DNA of 64,000 nucleotides from Jaltomata sinuosa (GCA_003996215.1 QJPP01000001.1:1488001-1552000); one strand, 5' to 3'; positions 37,890 to 49,100 are shown, counted from the first letter of the stretch. A program made the numbers and translations. Notes: generated by a model not told the origin, from the sequence alone.

Positions 37890-38475
37890 ACTAAAATTAA
37901 GCCAAATATTGTCAACTTTAGGAGGAATTAAAATGGTGCAAAAATTAGGTGTTCACAACGTCAACTCCGTGGGGTAAGTTTATGGAGAAGAATTATGAAA
38001 TAAAAGGAATTCATTGCATGGGTTGACTTTGGTATTGGTCGTGGAAGGAGTATATGCTTTTGGTAGAACATATGATTTAGTGGACTTATACTGAAATGAA
38101 TAACCATGGCTGTATACAATTTGGAGTTTGGTGATTAGTAAAGAAGTTGTCATGTCCATGTAATTTAGAAGCCCTGTGCAGGGGCTTTCACTTGTTTATA
38201 AGCTGTTGAAGGGCCATTCAAGTGGGAATGGAAGGAGCTGGAAAATTCCTTATGGATTTTATGATTATCTAGTAGACGGCGGACATTTTTTTTTTTGGGG
38301 GGGAGGTTGGAGTTGGAGGGGAAAGGGGTTCAAATATTTCGCCCTGGATTCCTTCTATAGAGAACTTGTTGGAACAGGGTAAAGGAAGGAAGTTCACGCG
38401 TGGAATAAGGTCATGTTCTTCACTTGGTAGGCAATTAATCGATGTTGCATAGATTGGTGGTTAGATTTTTGTGAG
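37890..38475. repeat. Direct repeat copy B (paired with 36025-36445)
   Basis: It carries the same blocks in the same order as copy A. The LINE tail at 37013-37281 lies between the copies and is not itself repeated. The pair may be the ends or internal parts of an unclassified element, for example old LTRs, but TG/CA ends were not found. Confidence 0.75.
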
Positions 38476-38527
38476 GTATAAGTAATACTTGTAATTGCGT
38501 CCTCTACTGCTAAGAGGCAAAAATTGT

Positions 38528-38744
38528 TGTTTGGCCATAAAAATTCCAATACAACTTTGGAAAATTGAAAACAGCCCAATACTTGTTTTCACTTTTCCTC
38601 ATTTCACTTTTTCACCTTTGGCCATAAAAAGTACACTTAAATTCTAAAAAGCCTTTCCAAAAAGATATGGCCAACACAACTCCAACTCCAACTCCAAAAA
38701 TTCTAAATAAAGTATAAAAAAAATGGTTTTCGTGGCCAAACGCC
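38528..38744. mobile_element. Small hAT-like MITE
   Basis: The left end, tgtttggccata, and inverted right end, gcgtttggccacg, share GTTTGGCCA. The 217-base interior is AT-rich with ccaactccaact-type short repeats. No clear target duplication was found. Confidence 0.55.
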
Positions 38745-39031
38745 TACTAAATATCCAATCAATCTATACTTCTTGGTCATAGATGTAGTCAAGGCACCCA
38801 AAGTAAGTGACCAAATCTGATGTGGATCCCACACTCGCACCCAAATCGTGTCAGATCGACATGAGTCCGGGGGGGATTTTGGAGGGTCAGAGGGAAAAAG
38901 AAGATAGGGGATCCCTGTAGTCTTTTGTTTGACACTGGTGATTTGCTGCTCAGATCTGGATGTGTTAGTAACATTTACATCTCTTTATGAGATCTCATGG
39001 TAAAATTTGCTGCGAACGGATGCTGATGGTA

Positions 39032-39145
39032 CCCTTTTTTTACCCCTCCCTTAGTAGCTCCCACCTTTTTGCTCCCTCGATGACTCGAACTCACAACCCT
39101 AAGGTTGGAGGTGGAGGGTGCTTATCATCTGAGCAATCCCCCCTT
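39032..39145 (-). mobile_element. SINE just upstream of the GIL1-like coding exon
   Basis: On the minus strand, attgctcagatgataagc is followed by gttgtgagttcgagtcatcg (A and B box regions) and then cacc-rich sequence and an A-run at about 39035-39041. It has the same head as the fragment at 13498-13575. It sits 280 bases before the GIL1-like start codon, inside the putative UTR intron. Confidence 0.7.
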
Positions 39146-39424
39146 GTCTACCAAGGTTTTTTTAGCTTAGGTGTCGCCATGTTTTTAATGTTTTTGCTGT
39201 TTGGTTGCTTACCCAAGTGTACTCTGCTGCTAGTTGCGTAAAGATTTTTGTTTCCAACTTTGGCTGATTTTTCTGGACGGTGCAACTGTTAGATGTTGGA
39301 AATTTATTTGCCTGGTTGTGATTGGTTCATGATGCATCTGTGATGGAGTTTGGGTTTTACAGGTTAATCAGTACGATCTTTTAGGGATTGGGCTTTGACT
39401 AATCTAATCTCATTACAAGTAGCT

Positions 39425-40693
39425 ATGCAACCAAGTGGTGCAAAAGATACACAACTCCGTGAGAGCAACAGTCAGAAAGTCCATCCACAACCTATGGAGG
39501 ACGCAGCAAACCAAAATCCTGAAGCAGTTGGAGCTATGGTATCTAGGATTTTTACAAATATCTCCTCCCTGAAGTCTGCCTACATTCAACTCCAATCTGC
39601 TCATACTCCTTATGACCCTGATAAAATCCAAGCGGCCGATAAACGTGTAATTTCGGAGCTGAAGAGTCTCTCTGAACTCAAGCACTACTACAGGGAGCAT
39701 AATCCCAAACCTGTGTGTGTTTCACCTCAGGACTCTCGCTTGGCTGCAGAGATCCAAGAACAGCAGAGTTTGTTGAAAACATATGAAGTTATGGTGAAAA
39801 AGTTTCAATCCGAGATTCAGAACAAAGATTCTGAGATTCTTCAGCTGCAGCAGCAGATACTAGAGGCCAATCAGAAGCGGATCAAATTGGAGAAAAACCT
39901 TAAGCTCAGGGGCTTGTCAGCGAAAGAATCAGAGAATGCAGTTGACGAGAATGGGCATTTCTCCGTAGACCTAACTCCTGAGCTTTTCATGTCGGCCGTG
40001 GAAGCTGCTTATAGGGCCATTCACGACTTCTCTAAGCCATTGATCAACATGATGAAAGCTGCTGGTTGGGATCTTGATGCTGCAGCAAACTCCATAGAGC
40101 CAGATATAGTTTATGCAAAGAGAGCTCACAAGAAATATGCGTTTGAATCACATATCTGCCGAAGAATGTTCTCTGGATTTCCAAATGAATTCTTCTCTAT
40201 GAAAAATGAGAATTCAGCTGTCACCAAGGATAGTTTTTACCACCAGTATCTTGCATTACGGGAAATGGATCCACTGGATGTTATAGGCCAAAGTCCAGAT
40301 TCCCTTTTTGGGAACTTTTGCCGGAAGAAATATTTGGCGGTGGTTCATCCAATGATGGAGGCTGCATTTTTTGGGAACTTGGATCAGCGAAACTTTGTTA
40401 TGAGTGGTGGACACCCAAGAACAGCTTTCTATCAGGCTTTTCTGAAACTAGCCAAGTCAATTTGGCTTTTGCATAGGTTGGCGTTTTCATTTGATCCTCC
40501 AGTTAGGGTTTTTCAAGTGAATAGGGGAACCGACTTCTCAGAGGTTTATATGGAAAGCGTTCTGGAAAATTTTACTGTAGACGAAAATGAGGAGAAGCCT
40601 AAGGTTGGTCTGTTGGTAATGCCTGGTTTCTATGTCAGGGGCAGCGCGGTCAAGTGCCAAGTCTACCTAACTGGCGTGAAGGTTACCGAATGA
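39425..40693 (+). CDS. GIL1-like protein (GRAVITROPIC IN THE LIGHT 1 / DUF641 family)
   Basis: A single exon codes for 422 residues from MQPSGAKD; an in-frame ATG 30 bases upstream (39395) is possible but less family-like. Residues 33-100 hold the DUF641 N-terminal region, including VGAMVSRIFTNISSLKSAYI. Residues 106-162 are a Glu/Gln/Lys/Leu-rich coiled coil. The C-terminal part (about 175-422) contains ELFMSAVEAAYRAIHDFSKP and ends VMPGFYVRGSAVKCQVYL, the typical GIL1 end. Arabidopsis GIL1 is needed for red and far-red light to override hypocotyl gravitropism downstream of phytochrome; the exact role of each paralogue is not settled. The coding exon is preceded by an acceptor at 39361-39362, suggesting a spliced leader. 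The protein is intact with no frameshift. Confidence 0.9.
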   Translation: MQPSGAKDTQLRESNSQKVHPQPMEDAANQNPEAVGAMVSRIFTNISSLKSAYIQLQSAHTPYDPDKIQAADKRVISELKSLSELKHYYREHNPKPVCVSPQDSRLAAEIQEQQSLLKTYEVMVKKFQSEIQNKDSEILQLQQQILEANQKRIKLEKNLKLRGLSAKESENAVDENGHFSVDLTPELFMSAVEAAYRAIHDFSKPLINMMKAAGWDLDAAANSIEPDIVYAKRAHKKYAFESHICRRMFSGFPNEFFSMKNENSAVTKDSFYHQYLALREMDPLDVIGQSPDSLFGNFCRKKYLAVVHPMMEAAFFGNLDQRNFVMSGGHPRTAFYQAFLKLAKSIWLLHRLAFSFDPPVRVFQVNRGTDFSEVYMESVLENFTVDENEEKPKVGLLVMPGFYVRGSAVKCQVYLTGVKVTE

Positions 40694-42840
40694 TAATTAT
40701 GTATATCGTGTTTTCGCTTTATCATGCCTTATGTTTTAGCAGGTGTGTTTGTTGTTACATGCTGGTCAGTCTGATGTAAAATGTGTCTTCAGCTAATGCC
40801 TAGATATCTCAAAGTTGACAACTTTCATCTGTTCATGAACATGATTTTGGGACGTAGGTGGTCTGTATCTCGACTATAAGTTTTCTCATAAGCTTTTTGC
40901 GTTTATTAATGAAATTCATTTTGGTTCCAAAACTGATGGATAGTAATGTATGTCCCATATTTTTGCCTAACACATTCTGTGCAAATTATTGAATCTTTAG
41001 TAGTCATAACAGCTCTGTTTAATTTCATCTCAAAACATATATTTGTTTGATACGAAGGTTCAGTTGGTCAAATATTTTAGAAAACATTTTCTCTAGGAAA
41101 ATAAGTTCCTTAAAAATGAGAAAAATAACTACGATAATGAGAGTAGGGTAGACAAGTTGCACTAGTGACATTAATTCCACATTTATTGTGCCCTCTCCAC
41201 TCTCCAACACACTTCACCCTACCCCACTCTCCTAGCCCTCATCCCCACCATTCCAGGCCCCTACCTCCCCGCCCCATCTCTCATAATATTTGTCTAAATT
41301 ATATAAAAATACTTTTAGGATAATAATTTTTGCTTATCTACAAAACACAAGAAAATAAGTAAGTTAAATAAGTAAGAAACTCGCTTATTTTTCTAGAAAA
41401 CATTTACCTTCGTATGGAACTCACTTTGTAATCTTTTACAAACTTGTTTAGTTTTATATTTTTGTTACAAGAGATCTTCATTTTTTTCGAGATCATTTTA
41501 TCACAATAAAGCCATCGAGATGAGATGATGGGGTTGACTATGTCCTAGATGCGTTATGCATGGACCGTCATATTAGCTGCTTCAATTTTTTGAGCTCATG
41601 CACACTTTATAACTCTTCTGAATTTTTGGACGGTTTAAGAAAACCTTTTCCTTCAATTCTACCTAAATTTGATGTCGTGTCTCACTTCAAATCTTTTGAT
41701 TTGTGTTCTACAAAATTCTTCAACCTAAATTAACGAAAGGGCAAAGTTTTTTTTCTCTCTCTTGGAAATGAGAACATTAATTTGAAAAAAAGCTATCAAC
41801 TTAACAAGTTCAAGTTTTTGATAGTACCTATTAAAGGAAGTAAAGCATATCCATTACTAAAAACATAGGTTTTTCCCACCGCGAAGCAATGAAAAATTTG
41901 TATTATAAAACATAATTTTCCACCGAACCATCTCGCAGTGAAAACACATGGTGGAAACAGATTCTCACTCAAATAGTAGGAGACTTCCTAATTAATTTTT
42001 CCATATAACATTTTTTCTGTTTTTTCTTTTCCCACCGATTCAATCAAAATATATGTGGGAATAATCACTGAACATTTTTCGGTGAGTGATCTTTATCGTT
42101 GCATGTATTTTTTTAACTTAGCAAGTTGTTGCTAATTTTTTATTATTTTAAGACTAAAAATTGGCTGGAAAGGATTCTCAAATGGTAAGCTCCAGCTACC
42201 GTGTGATGAGTGCATTTGATCTTCAAAATAAAATTGACAATCTGAATTATGAGATCTCAGATCTCTACATTATACTTTAATATTATTTACGATTTATAAC
42301 ATGATACAACGGAATAAATAATTTAGCTTAGCTTGATACAAGCATAATGTTGATCAACAGTTCACTCTATGTTATATTAATTTATTTAATTTGTCTCAGA
42401 CAAGTTGCGGTATTCATGGATGAGAAAACCGTTGGCATCACTTACCAGACAACCAAATTTAAGTTATATACACTTGTAACATTATTTAACTTATGGTAGT
42501 AGGTTAGTACTTTAGTTACAATGTTATTAGTCAGTAGTTTTTATCATTAACTTTTGTTTTTTGGTTTTAATATCGGCGAGTTATAGGTGCACCGAGTTGC
42601 CCTTTTTCATCTAGCAAAGCTATACAAAAGAGTGAAACTTTTCGTAAGTTCTCCTTTAACATTGTTAATATTGACAAAGTAAAGCAACCATTCAGTAAAT
42701 CAGAAGAAAAAAAACCAATTTCTAAGAATTAATGACAAATAACTTAGCACCTAGTTCTTTGAAGGTTCTTGCACGTGTAAAGTCATTAATTAAATTGAAG
42801 GAAACGAAGTCAACTCTTATATATATGTGACAAAAAAATT
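40694..42840. other. Intergenic region with decayed foldback elements
   Basis: The 3' UTR of the GIL1-like gene probably ends near 40.91 kb. At 41055-41430 inverted segments around tagaaaacattttc and agaaaacattta suggest an old MITE related to the one at 4040-4370. At 41870-42110, ttcccaccg-type motifs recur in both senses, perhaps a CACTA-type remnant. The segment from 42145 belongs to the PMEI upstream repeat. Confidence 0.4.
42145..42440. repeat. PMEI upstream repeat, copy C
   Basis: The segment contains ttggctggaaaggattctca and, after about 100 bases, gaataaataatttagcttag. It matches 46183-46680 and 47816-48310 over the same order of blocks. It lies about 0.8 kb upstream of the first PMEI-like gene and shows that the promoter region was duplicated with the gene family. 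Confidence 0.75.
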
Positions 42841-42841
42841 C

Positions 42842-42849
42842 TATATAAA
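42842..42849 (+). promoter_or_regulatory. TATA box of the first PMEI-like gene
   Basis: The sequence ctatataaacc lies about 100 bases before the start codon at 42941, with a C/A-rich leader rich in cacaacac-type motifs after it. The same arrangement occurs before the second gene. Confidence 0.75.
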
Positions 42850-42940
42850 CCCCAATTCTCCCTTCACATTTCCACAACACAAATCAACCATTATCAAGCA
42901 TTCTCATTTTACACATTCACTATAGCTTTTAATTCCTTCT

Positions 42941-43570
42941 ATGGAGAAAATTACTATTTCCCTAATTTTGTTATTTCTCTTCAATATTTCTTTCCTCGCA
43001 TTTGTTGGAGCAGTGAAGGGTGCTAGCGCTAGTCATTTGCAACCTCGTGCCAACAAATACGTGGAGGCGCAATGCAGGCGCACGCGTTACCCAAAGTTGT
43101 GCACGACTTCTTTGTCGAACTATATCACTACAGCATCTGAACCCCAAGAGCTAGCTCATGCAGCATTAAAAGTGAGTTTAGTTAAAGCTATCTACACGAG
43201 AGCCTACGTGAAGAACGTTTGCAAACAACTCGAAAAGACTAAGGCTAAAAAGTACCAGGCAGTGAAAGATTGTTTAGATCAAATCTCAGATGGAGTTTCC
43301 CTGCTTTTCAACTCGGTGAAAGAGCTACACCATTTGAATTTAGACAAGGAAAGTGAATTTGTATGGCATAGGAGTAATGTTCAAACTTGGCTAAGCACAG
43401 TGTTAACTGATGCTTTCACTTGCATGGATGGGATCTCTAGCTACAAATTGGGTGGTTATAAAGTAAAAGCTACAATTAAGGCTAAAGTTCTAAATGTTGC
43501 ACAAGTTACTAGCAATGCTTTAGCTTTGTTCAATGGATATGCTGTTAGGCATAAGGTTAACAAGCCCTAG
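42941..43570 (+). CDS. Pectin methylesterase/invertase inhibitor-like secreted protein (21 kDa protein type), copy 1
   Basis: The intronless frame codes for 209 residues. Residues 1-24 are a hydrophobic signal peptide, so the product is likely secreted to the apoplast. The PMEI domain follows: Cys45 and Cys54 in CRRTRYPKLC form the expected first hairpin disulphide; Cys111 (VKDCLDQISD) and Cys161 (FTCMDG) fit the second; Cys94 is an extra, probably free, cysteine. The block LNVAQVTSNALALFNG is near the end, as usual. Members bind pectin methylesterases or acid invertases and block them; sequence alone does not say which. The neighbour at 50805 is a paralogue with the same blocks. The TATA box and start context support this ATG. 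Confidence 0.93.
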   Translation: MEKITISLILLFLFNISFLAFVGAVKGASASHLQPRANKYVEAQCRRTRYPKLCTTSLSNYITTASEPQELAHAALKVSLVKAIYTRAYVKNVCKQLEKTKAKKYQAVKDCLDQISDGVSLLFNSVKELHHLNLDKESEFVWHRSNVQTWLSTVLTDAFTCMDGISSYKLGGYKVKATIKAKVLNVAQVTSNALALFNGYAVRHKVNKP

Positions 43571-44094
43571 AATTTAATTGGGACTCAAGGGAAGCCACTT
43601 GAATTCAAACTCTCTGTATTTGATACATTTTTATTTTATTTATATTCTTTTTTTGTTATGTATGTCAAAGCGTATGTAACTTCATTAATTCTATCTGTAA
43701 AATAGATTTTGATATACGTTTTGTTTCTTGTTTTCTTTTTCTTTTCCTTGTATTACTTTGTTTGAAATACGTCACAATACATCTAATTCTGTAACGCGAT
43801 ACGGAAATTAAAATCTGGATGAGGGATAAATTATATAAAGCTAAGTAAGGTGTATAATTAGTTAATAAGCATTAAAGAGTACAAGATACTCGCAGAAGTA
43901 ACCTTTTTCTTTTCTTGGGCAGTACCTCGCAACAAGATTGATCCCTTGATCTTGGTCCATGATGATCTTTTTGTTGATTTTGACGATTGGATCTCTCTAT
44001 GAATAGAAAAGGGGTGGAGTTGATCGGTAAAGTGTTTCATGTAATATGTGATGACGGGTTAATTTGAGCCCAAAAGTATATCATAACCTTATAT

Positions 44095-45442
44095 GTAAAT
44101 AATGTATTATGAAAGTTTTATTACAAATTATAGTATAGTTTTTACTCTTACAGATTATAGTCTTACTTTTCTTACCAAAAATAGCAGAATCAACTAAATA
44201 CATCTATAATACATTTCTAACACAATTTTAATATATTAACACATAAACTAATTTGAATAGTATTTATATGTTTGAAATTCACGTATAATACATTTTTAAC
44301 ATCATTAATAAGAGGGAAAAAATAAACAAAAATGTAATACATTTTAAATTCAATATATTATACATATTATAGGCATGTTTTAGTGCACGTGGTGCATACA
44401 ATGAAAATATTTTTAATACAAATGTATTGTAAGTATTATATATGAATTTCAAACATTTTCGTACTACTTAAATTAATATACGTTGTTAACAATGTATTAT
44501 ATTTGTTCTGAAATAATAACTATCGAATTCATAACAATATATCATATTGAATTTGAATTGTATTCCAACTATCGTGTATATTTAATATACAATTTTAATA
44601 CAACTTTTAAAAATTTTGCCTCTTACTCTTCGGTAAATCACCACCACAATCAAACTCAAAAATAAACCAGCACCACCACGCATTTCATCCCTGGTGGAAA
44701 AGCTATCTCGGCTTACTGCGAACTCCGTCTAGACCATCACTAAACACCACCGCCGCCGCTCTTCTCCGACCCATCTCTCCTTTCTTTTCCGGTGAATTTT
44801 GGCCAACCAACACCCACAGTTGAAACCAACAAATCTCCAACGCCAGACCACCATCAAACCACCCAGACCCCCAACACCATTGCTCCTATATTTCTGTCCC
44901 ATTGAAAAATTCAACTACGATGAATAAGAAATTAGTTCACTCCACCTCGTCTCAAATCTAAAAGAATCCAGGTTTATTCGTCGGAGTTTCTGTCAGAAAT
45001 ATAGAAAAATGAAAGGAGTGGAGGATAAAAGGGGCGACAGTGACTTTTTTTTGGGGGCCGGAGCTCAAAGCTTCATTTCTTTCGTCGAAGCATTTTTCAG
45101 ATCTGTAACGGGAGTTAGGAGGTAAAGCTGTACAGGGCGGGGGTAGTTGTTTGGTGGTGGTGCGGTGGAATTTCATCGGAAAAACAATGAGGGGTCTGAG
45201 GATGGAGAAAAAGAAGAAAAATGGAGAAGAAGAAAAGTGAAGAAGAAGAAGAAGAAGAAGAAGAAGAAGAAGAAGAAGAAGAAGAAGAAGAAGAAGAAGA
45301 AGAAGAATGAAAGTGGAGAAGAAGAGAGAGAATATACTTTATGCAAGTAATCAATTATTAAATGTAATAATAGGCTATAGACCGTAATAAATTTAAAACA
45401 CCCTTAAAAAACGTAATAAAACTTTCATAAGACATTATCTAT
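44095..45442. mobile_element. Inverted-repeat element with an internal (GAA)n tract
   Basis: The left end, taaataatgtattatgaaag, and the inverted right end, tagataatgtcttatgaaag, pair and continue into ttttattac on both sides. No matching target duplication was found. The interior has a C-rich arm (about 44640-44900) and a GAA microsatellite. No transposase was seen. Probably a non-autonomous DNA transposon. Confidence 0.6.
45237..45306. repeat. (GAA)n microsatellite
   Basis: About 22 AAG/GAA units. It gives rise to poly-Lys and poly-Ser frames on opposite strands, neither of which is a gene. Confidence 0.95.
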
Positions 45443-45734
45443 GTAGAAATTTCTTATATATATACTAACCAGCCTGCAAAAGTCTTGATGGTTTATATTT
45501 TCATGTATTACATTCTACACTCCCTAATATACTAGATATGATTAACCTCTTTTAGCTTGGTGGTTCTTCAAATTACAAAGAAAAAAGAAAAAATGCATAA
45601 ATTTGCAACTTATGACTTCAGATATACGGGTTTGAAGTTCATGATTTGTTAAAATATATACATAGTGGGTTAAATCGCATAGATAATAAAAGGGAAATTG
45701 AATTATTTTGTTTTGTATCATATATTATTATATT

Positions 45735-46075
45735 TCAGAGCCCATATGGAGACAGGATTCGAACCTATGGTCTTCTGTATCCAAAACAGATGCGCTGACC
45801 AGACTGCACTACGTCTCGTCTCACTACCCAGAAGCATATAGATTCACCCGATGAACACTCAAATTGAACTCGTCCATCCTTTTGGAGGGATGCGAGAGCC
45901 AATCCGAGTAATCAACCGCTTTGTTTTTAATCTGCCTCAAGCAACCCCACCCTACTGCCAAAACCCGTCCGTATAGTGTAGGAGCGCTCACATTTTTTTG
46001 CTTACTCTTTCACTTTCATTTCGAAATCTGACTCACTCCCGACTACGATTTGGATCTTTCGTCCGGCTCAACTTG
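45735..46075. other. Probable NUMT segment
   Basis: Around the tRNA-Pro copy the sequence is clearly richer in G and C than its AT-rich surroundings up to about 46075 (for example ccgtccgtatagtgtaggag). This suggests one inserted mitochondrial fragment of about 340 bases. Only the tRNA part is recognised; the rest is inferred from composition. Confidence 0.5.
45747..45818 (-). pseudogene. Nuclear copy of mitochondrial tRNA-Pro (UGG)
   Basis: The minus strand reads tRNA-like from gagacgtagtgcagtctggt to aggttcgaatcctgtctcc. The anticodon arm ctgttttggatacag has TGG at 45783-45781. The T arm ggttcgaatcc is intact. It matches plant mitochondrial trnP(UGG) as remembered, with several G-to-A and C-to-T changes, including one in the base following the anticodon. 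It is probably a pseudogene in a mitochondrial insertion (NUMT). A functional nuclear tRNA-Pro is unlikely because the arms follow the mitochondrial form. Confidence 0.75.
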
Positions 46076-47050
46076 CAAATCGCCTTATTTTGTGTGCAAA
46101 TTATAACCTACTATACACTTCAACGTAGTGTAGAATCTAAATTATCGTATCTCCTAGTATAAATATTATAGTAGGAGTGTTTCCCATTCTTATATAATAG
46201 GAGTGTCGAAAATAAAATAAATTAAATAAATAAAAGTGTGTCATGTTTAACTGTTTAAATGAAATGGTAACATATATTATATTAAAAATTTGACATGATA
46301 TTGGAGTAAGAGATTCTACTTTCAAGTCTCTCTGTCACATGCTTGGTCTATGAAAAAGAATCAGGCCTGCACGTGAATCCGATACATATTAAAGACATAT
46401 ATAATTCAATAAATAAAAAGGTAAAACAATACGTCGTCCTTTACTTGTAGATGTAATTTTATTAACTTTAACAGTTGCAGTTTGTTAATTTAGTTTTCAA
46501 ACCAATAATTGGCTGGAAGGTTTGTCTAATGATAAGCACCAATTACTAACTTATATATTTCATTGTCAAAGTAAAAGCGACAATCTGAAGTAAGATGTAA
46601 GGCCTTACTTTATGCGTTACTACTATTTATTTAAGATTTATATTATGGAATTAATAGTATAGCCCATTGTTTACTCAGTTCATCTTGATCGTTCAAATTC
46701 AATTCAATCAGCCTGTTTGACACCCTTAATTAACGTTTTGGCGGAGCTGATTATTCCAATTTGGGTGGCGACACTGGTGGAGAAAGTTTATTGGCTACTT
46801 GGTTATAGAAATTTTTAAGAAATATGTAAAGTAGGCTAAATCAAATAATAATAAATAGAGAATTGGGTTATTTTATGTCACATATTCAGTCGAATGGTCA
46901 TGTGGTACCATTTTTTAGCACGGTTTATAATTTTCTAAAAAGTGGTTTAATTTGCAATTTGACTTATTTTGTCCCCAAATTATGACCAACTTTACACTTC
47001 AATGTAGTGTAGAATCTAAATTATGAGATCTCCTGATACAATATAATTAT
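46072..47050. repeat. Short direct repeat near the PMEI upstream repeats
   Basis: The block acacttcaa-gtagtgtagaatctaaattat occurs at 46116-46144 and again at 46992-47021, each preceded by a cttattttgtg/cttattttgtc-type stretch and caaattat. It shows further small-scale duplication in the region between the PMEI-like genes. Confidence 0.7.
46183..46680. repeat. PMEI upstream repeat, copy A
   Basis: The segment runs from cccattcttatataat through cacatgcttggtctatgaaa and ggctggaaggttt to gatttatattatggaat. Copy B at 47816-48310 has the same blocks in order, with an offset of 1637-1642 bases. No PMEI coding sequence follows copy A. Confidence 0.85.
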
Positions 47051-47584
47051 AAGGTTGTGGAATAAAATTTACCATCATCTTAGCACAACGTTGGTCAAAC
47101 AATATATGTCCAGCATGATTTTGTCTGTTTATTATATTGTCTATACAAGTGGGCACATGAATTGGTGAGAAAGCTGCCTTCTAAGCACAAGCTAAACAAA
47201 CCGTTGGCCCCACTCACCAAACAATCTGACAAAGGGCAGTCCGATGCATTAAGCTTTCGCTATGTGCGGGGTTGGAGAGGGTCGGGTCATAAAAGTCTAT
47301 TGTCCATAAGTTTATCTTATATTTCTGCAATAGACTGTTTCCACAATCGAATTTGTAACCTACTAACCACATGACATCAATTTTATCAGCTACGTCAAAA
47401 CTCCCCTCCACACTAAACAACCTGATACTAGTAGCTTTTCTTGGACCTCCTAGGTAAAGATGAATTGAAAAAAAAGGAGAAGAAAGAGAATATTTATGCA
47501 CATAAATTAATTGGGGATCCGACAATTTTTAGGTGCATAAGAAGAAGAACTATATAACTCAAGTGAGGCCTAGACAAAGGAAAT

Positions 47585-47640
47585 TTTTAAAATATTTTTT
47601 TTTAAAAAAAAAAAAAAGGAAGAAGAAAAAGAAAGGAAAG
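47585..47640. repeat. Low-complexity A-rich run
   Basis: Long T then A homopolymers followed by gaaaga-type repeats. No function is evident. Confidence 0.8.
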
Positions 47641-47815
47641 AAAAGTATTTGTTAGTTCATATATATATGTACTGTAGAAGAGTTAGAGAATTCATTCGGT
47701 CCATGATCTATTTACATTAGGATCTCTAGAAAGATTTATAAAGATCTTGTGTTACTTTTATTATAGTAATTGTTTTAAAAGTTATTAGCTGGACATAATG
47801 TTGTAAAAAACAGGT

Positions 47816-48310
47816 ATGTCCATTCTTATATAATTGGAGTTTCGAAGACATAATTGAATAACTAGAAATGTTATTTTCAGCAATTTAAATTTTTAGATTG
47901 GGTGATCACACGTATGAATTAACATGATATCAGGCTAGACACAGATTTTTACCACATGCTTGGTCTATGAAAAAGTTGAGTTACATGGGTCTATAAAAAA
48001 GAATCAGACTTCTACATGAGACTTATAAGGTGTATTATAAACATAATTGAACAAATTAAAAAGGTAAAACACTACATCGGCCTTCGTCCATTTAGATGTA
48101 GTTTTAACTTTAACAATTGTAGTTTCTTAGTTTAGTTTTAAAATAAAAAATTGGCTGGAAGGTTTTCTCAAATGACAAGCACCAGCTAACGTATGTATTT
48201 CATGTTCGAAATAAAAACGACAATTTGAAGTAATTAAGATCGAAGACCTCTACTTTATACTTCATTATTTAAGATTTATATTATGGAATAAATAATGTAG
48301 CTTGATATAT
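47816..48310. repeat. PMEI upstream repeat, copy B
   Basis: It has the same blocks as copy A and, at its end, as copy C before the first PMEI-like gene. Promoter-like sequence follows at 48840-49080, but no gene. Confidence 0.85.
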
Positions 48311-48458
48311 ACTTGACATATACTACATTACTAGCATATATAATTTGGTCAACTATTTAGTCCATGTTTTATTTATTTGTTTTGTGTGAAGACAAGTTAC
48401 GGTATGCACGGAGGAAGCCTGCTCAGCACAAGCTAGTAATAAAAAGTTGAATAATGAG

Positions 48459-48813
48459 AGCATGTTTGGATTTGCTTTAAAAAAATAGCTTTTAAGCAAT
48501 GTGATTAAAAGCTGAAAATAAGTGTTTATAAATAAGTTGATAAGTATTTGGATAAAAAATGTTGAAATTAAAAAAAAAATTGTTAATGTGTTTGGTAAAC
48601 AAGTACTGTTAAACATTTTTTTGTTGTAGGAGAAAGGAAAAGATGGAGAAGCAGAATGAGAATGAGAGAAAAGAGAGTACTTTCATACATTGTAGCTTTT
48701 CTTAATCAGTTTTTAACTTTTTTTAATTATTTTTTTACTTTATCAAACACTTAAAAAAATTTAAAAAAAATTAAAATTTGATTTAACTAAATTTTAATCC
48801 TATCTAAACAGGC
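48459..48813. mobile_element. hAT-like MITE, copy 2 (opposite orientation to 12967-13401)
   Basis: The left end, agcatgtttggatttgc, and inverted right end, agcctgtttagatagg, pair. The interior shares ttttttgttgtaggagaa and aagtgtttataaataagt with the complement of the copy at 12967-13401. No exact target duplication was found. Confidence 0.65.
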
Positions 48814-48839
48814 TTTGAGGCTGTTGAGTTACGACCGAC

Positions 48840-49080
48840 TCTAACATGAATTTAAGGTTTGTGTCTACTAGACCCAACCTTATTATCTCTTTGTTCTTAG
48901 AAGCTACTTAATTGCACGTGTAGGACCAATTAATTAATTAAATTGCAATTGTGAATACTATGTGGTCTTCTGGATCTGTGTGCATATGGCACAGCGTTAC
49001 AGAAATCAAGGTCAACTTCTCATCCATGTGATCATACTATGACCAAAACCTAGGGCCCTAGCTTACTATAACACATTTTA
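48840..49080 (+). pseudogene. Orphan PMEI-type promoter segment
   Basis: The block gaatttaaggtttgtgtctac (48849-48869) matches gaattaaggtttatgttta upstream of the second PMEI-like gene at 50540. Then gcacgtgtagg near 48915 matches gcacgtgtaaa upstream of the first gene at 42771, and tcatccatgtgatcatac matches tcattcatgtgatagccc beside the second gene's TATA box. Here the TATA position has decayed to tactatgacc and no coding sequence follows. This looks like a promoter left from a lost tandem copy. Confidence 0.6.
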
Positions 49081-49100
49081 ATTTGGACCATTAAGATATA

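Noticed and set aside
45115..45354. Poly-Ser and poly-Lys frames on opposite strands
   Set aside because: Both are translations of the (GAA)n microsatellite.
45747..45818. Functional tRNA gene for proline
   Set aside because: The arms match the mitochondrial rather than the nuclear form and carry substitutions, so a pseudogene is more likely.
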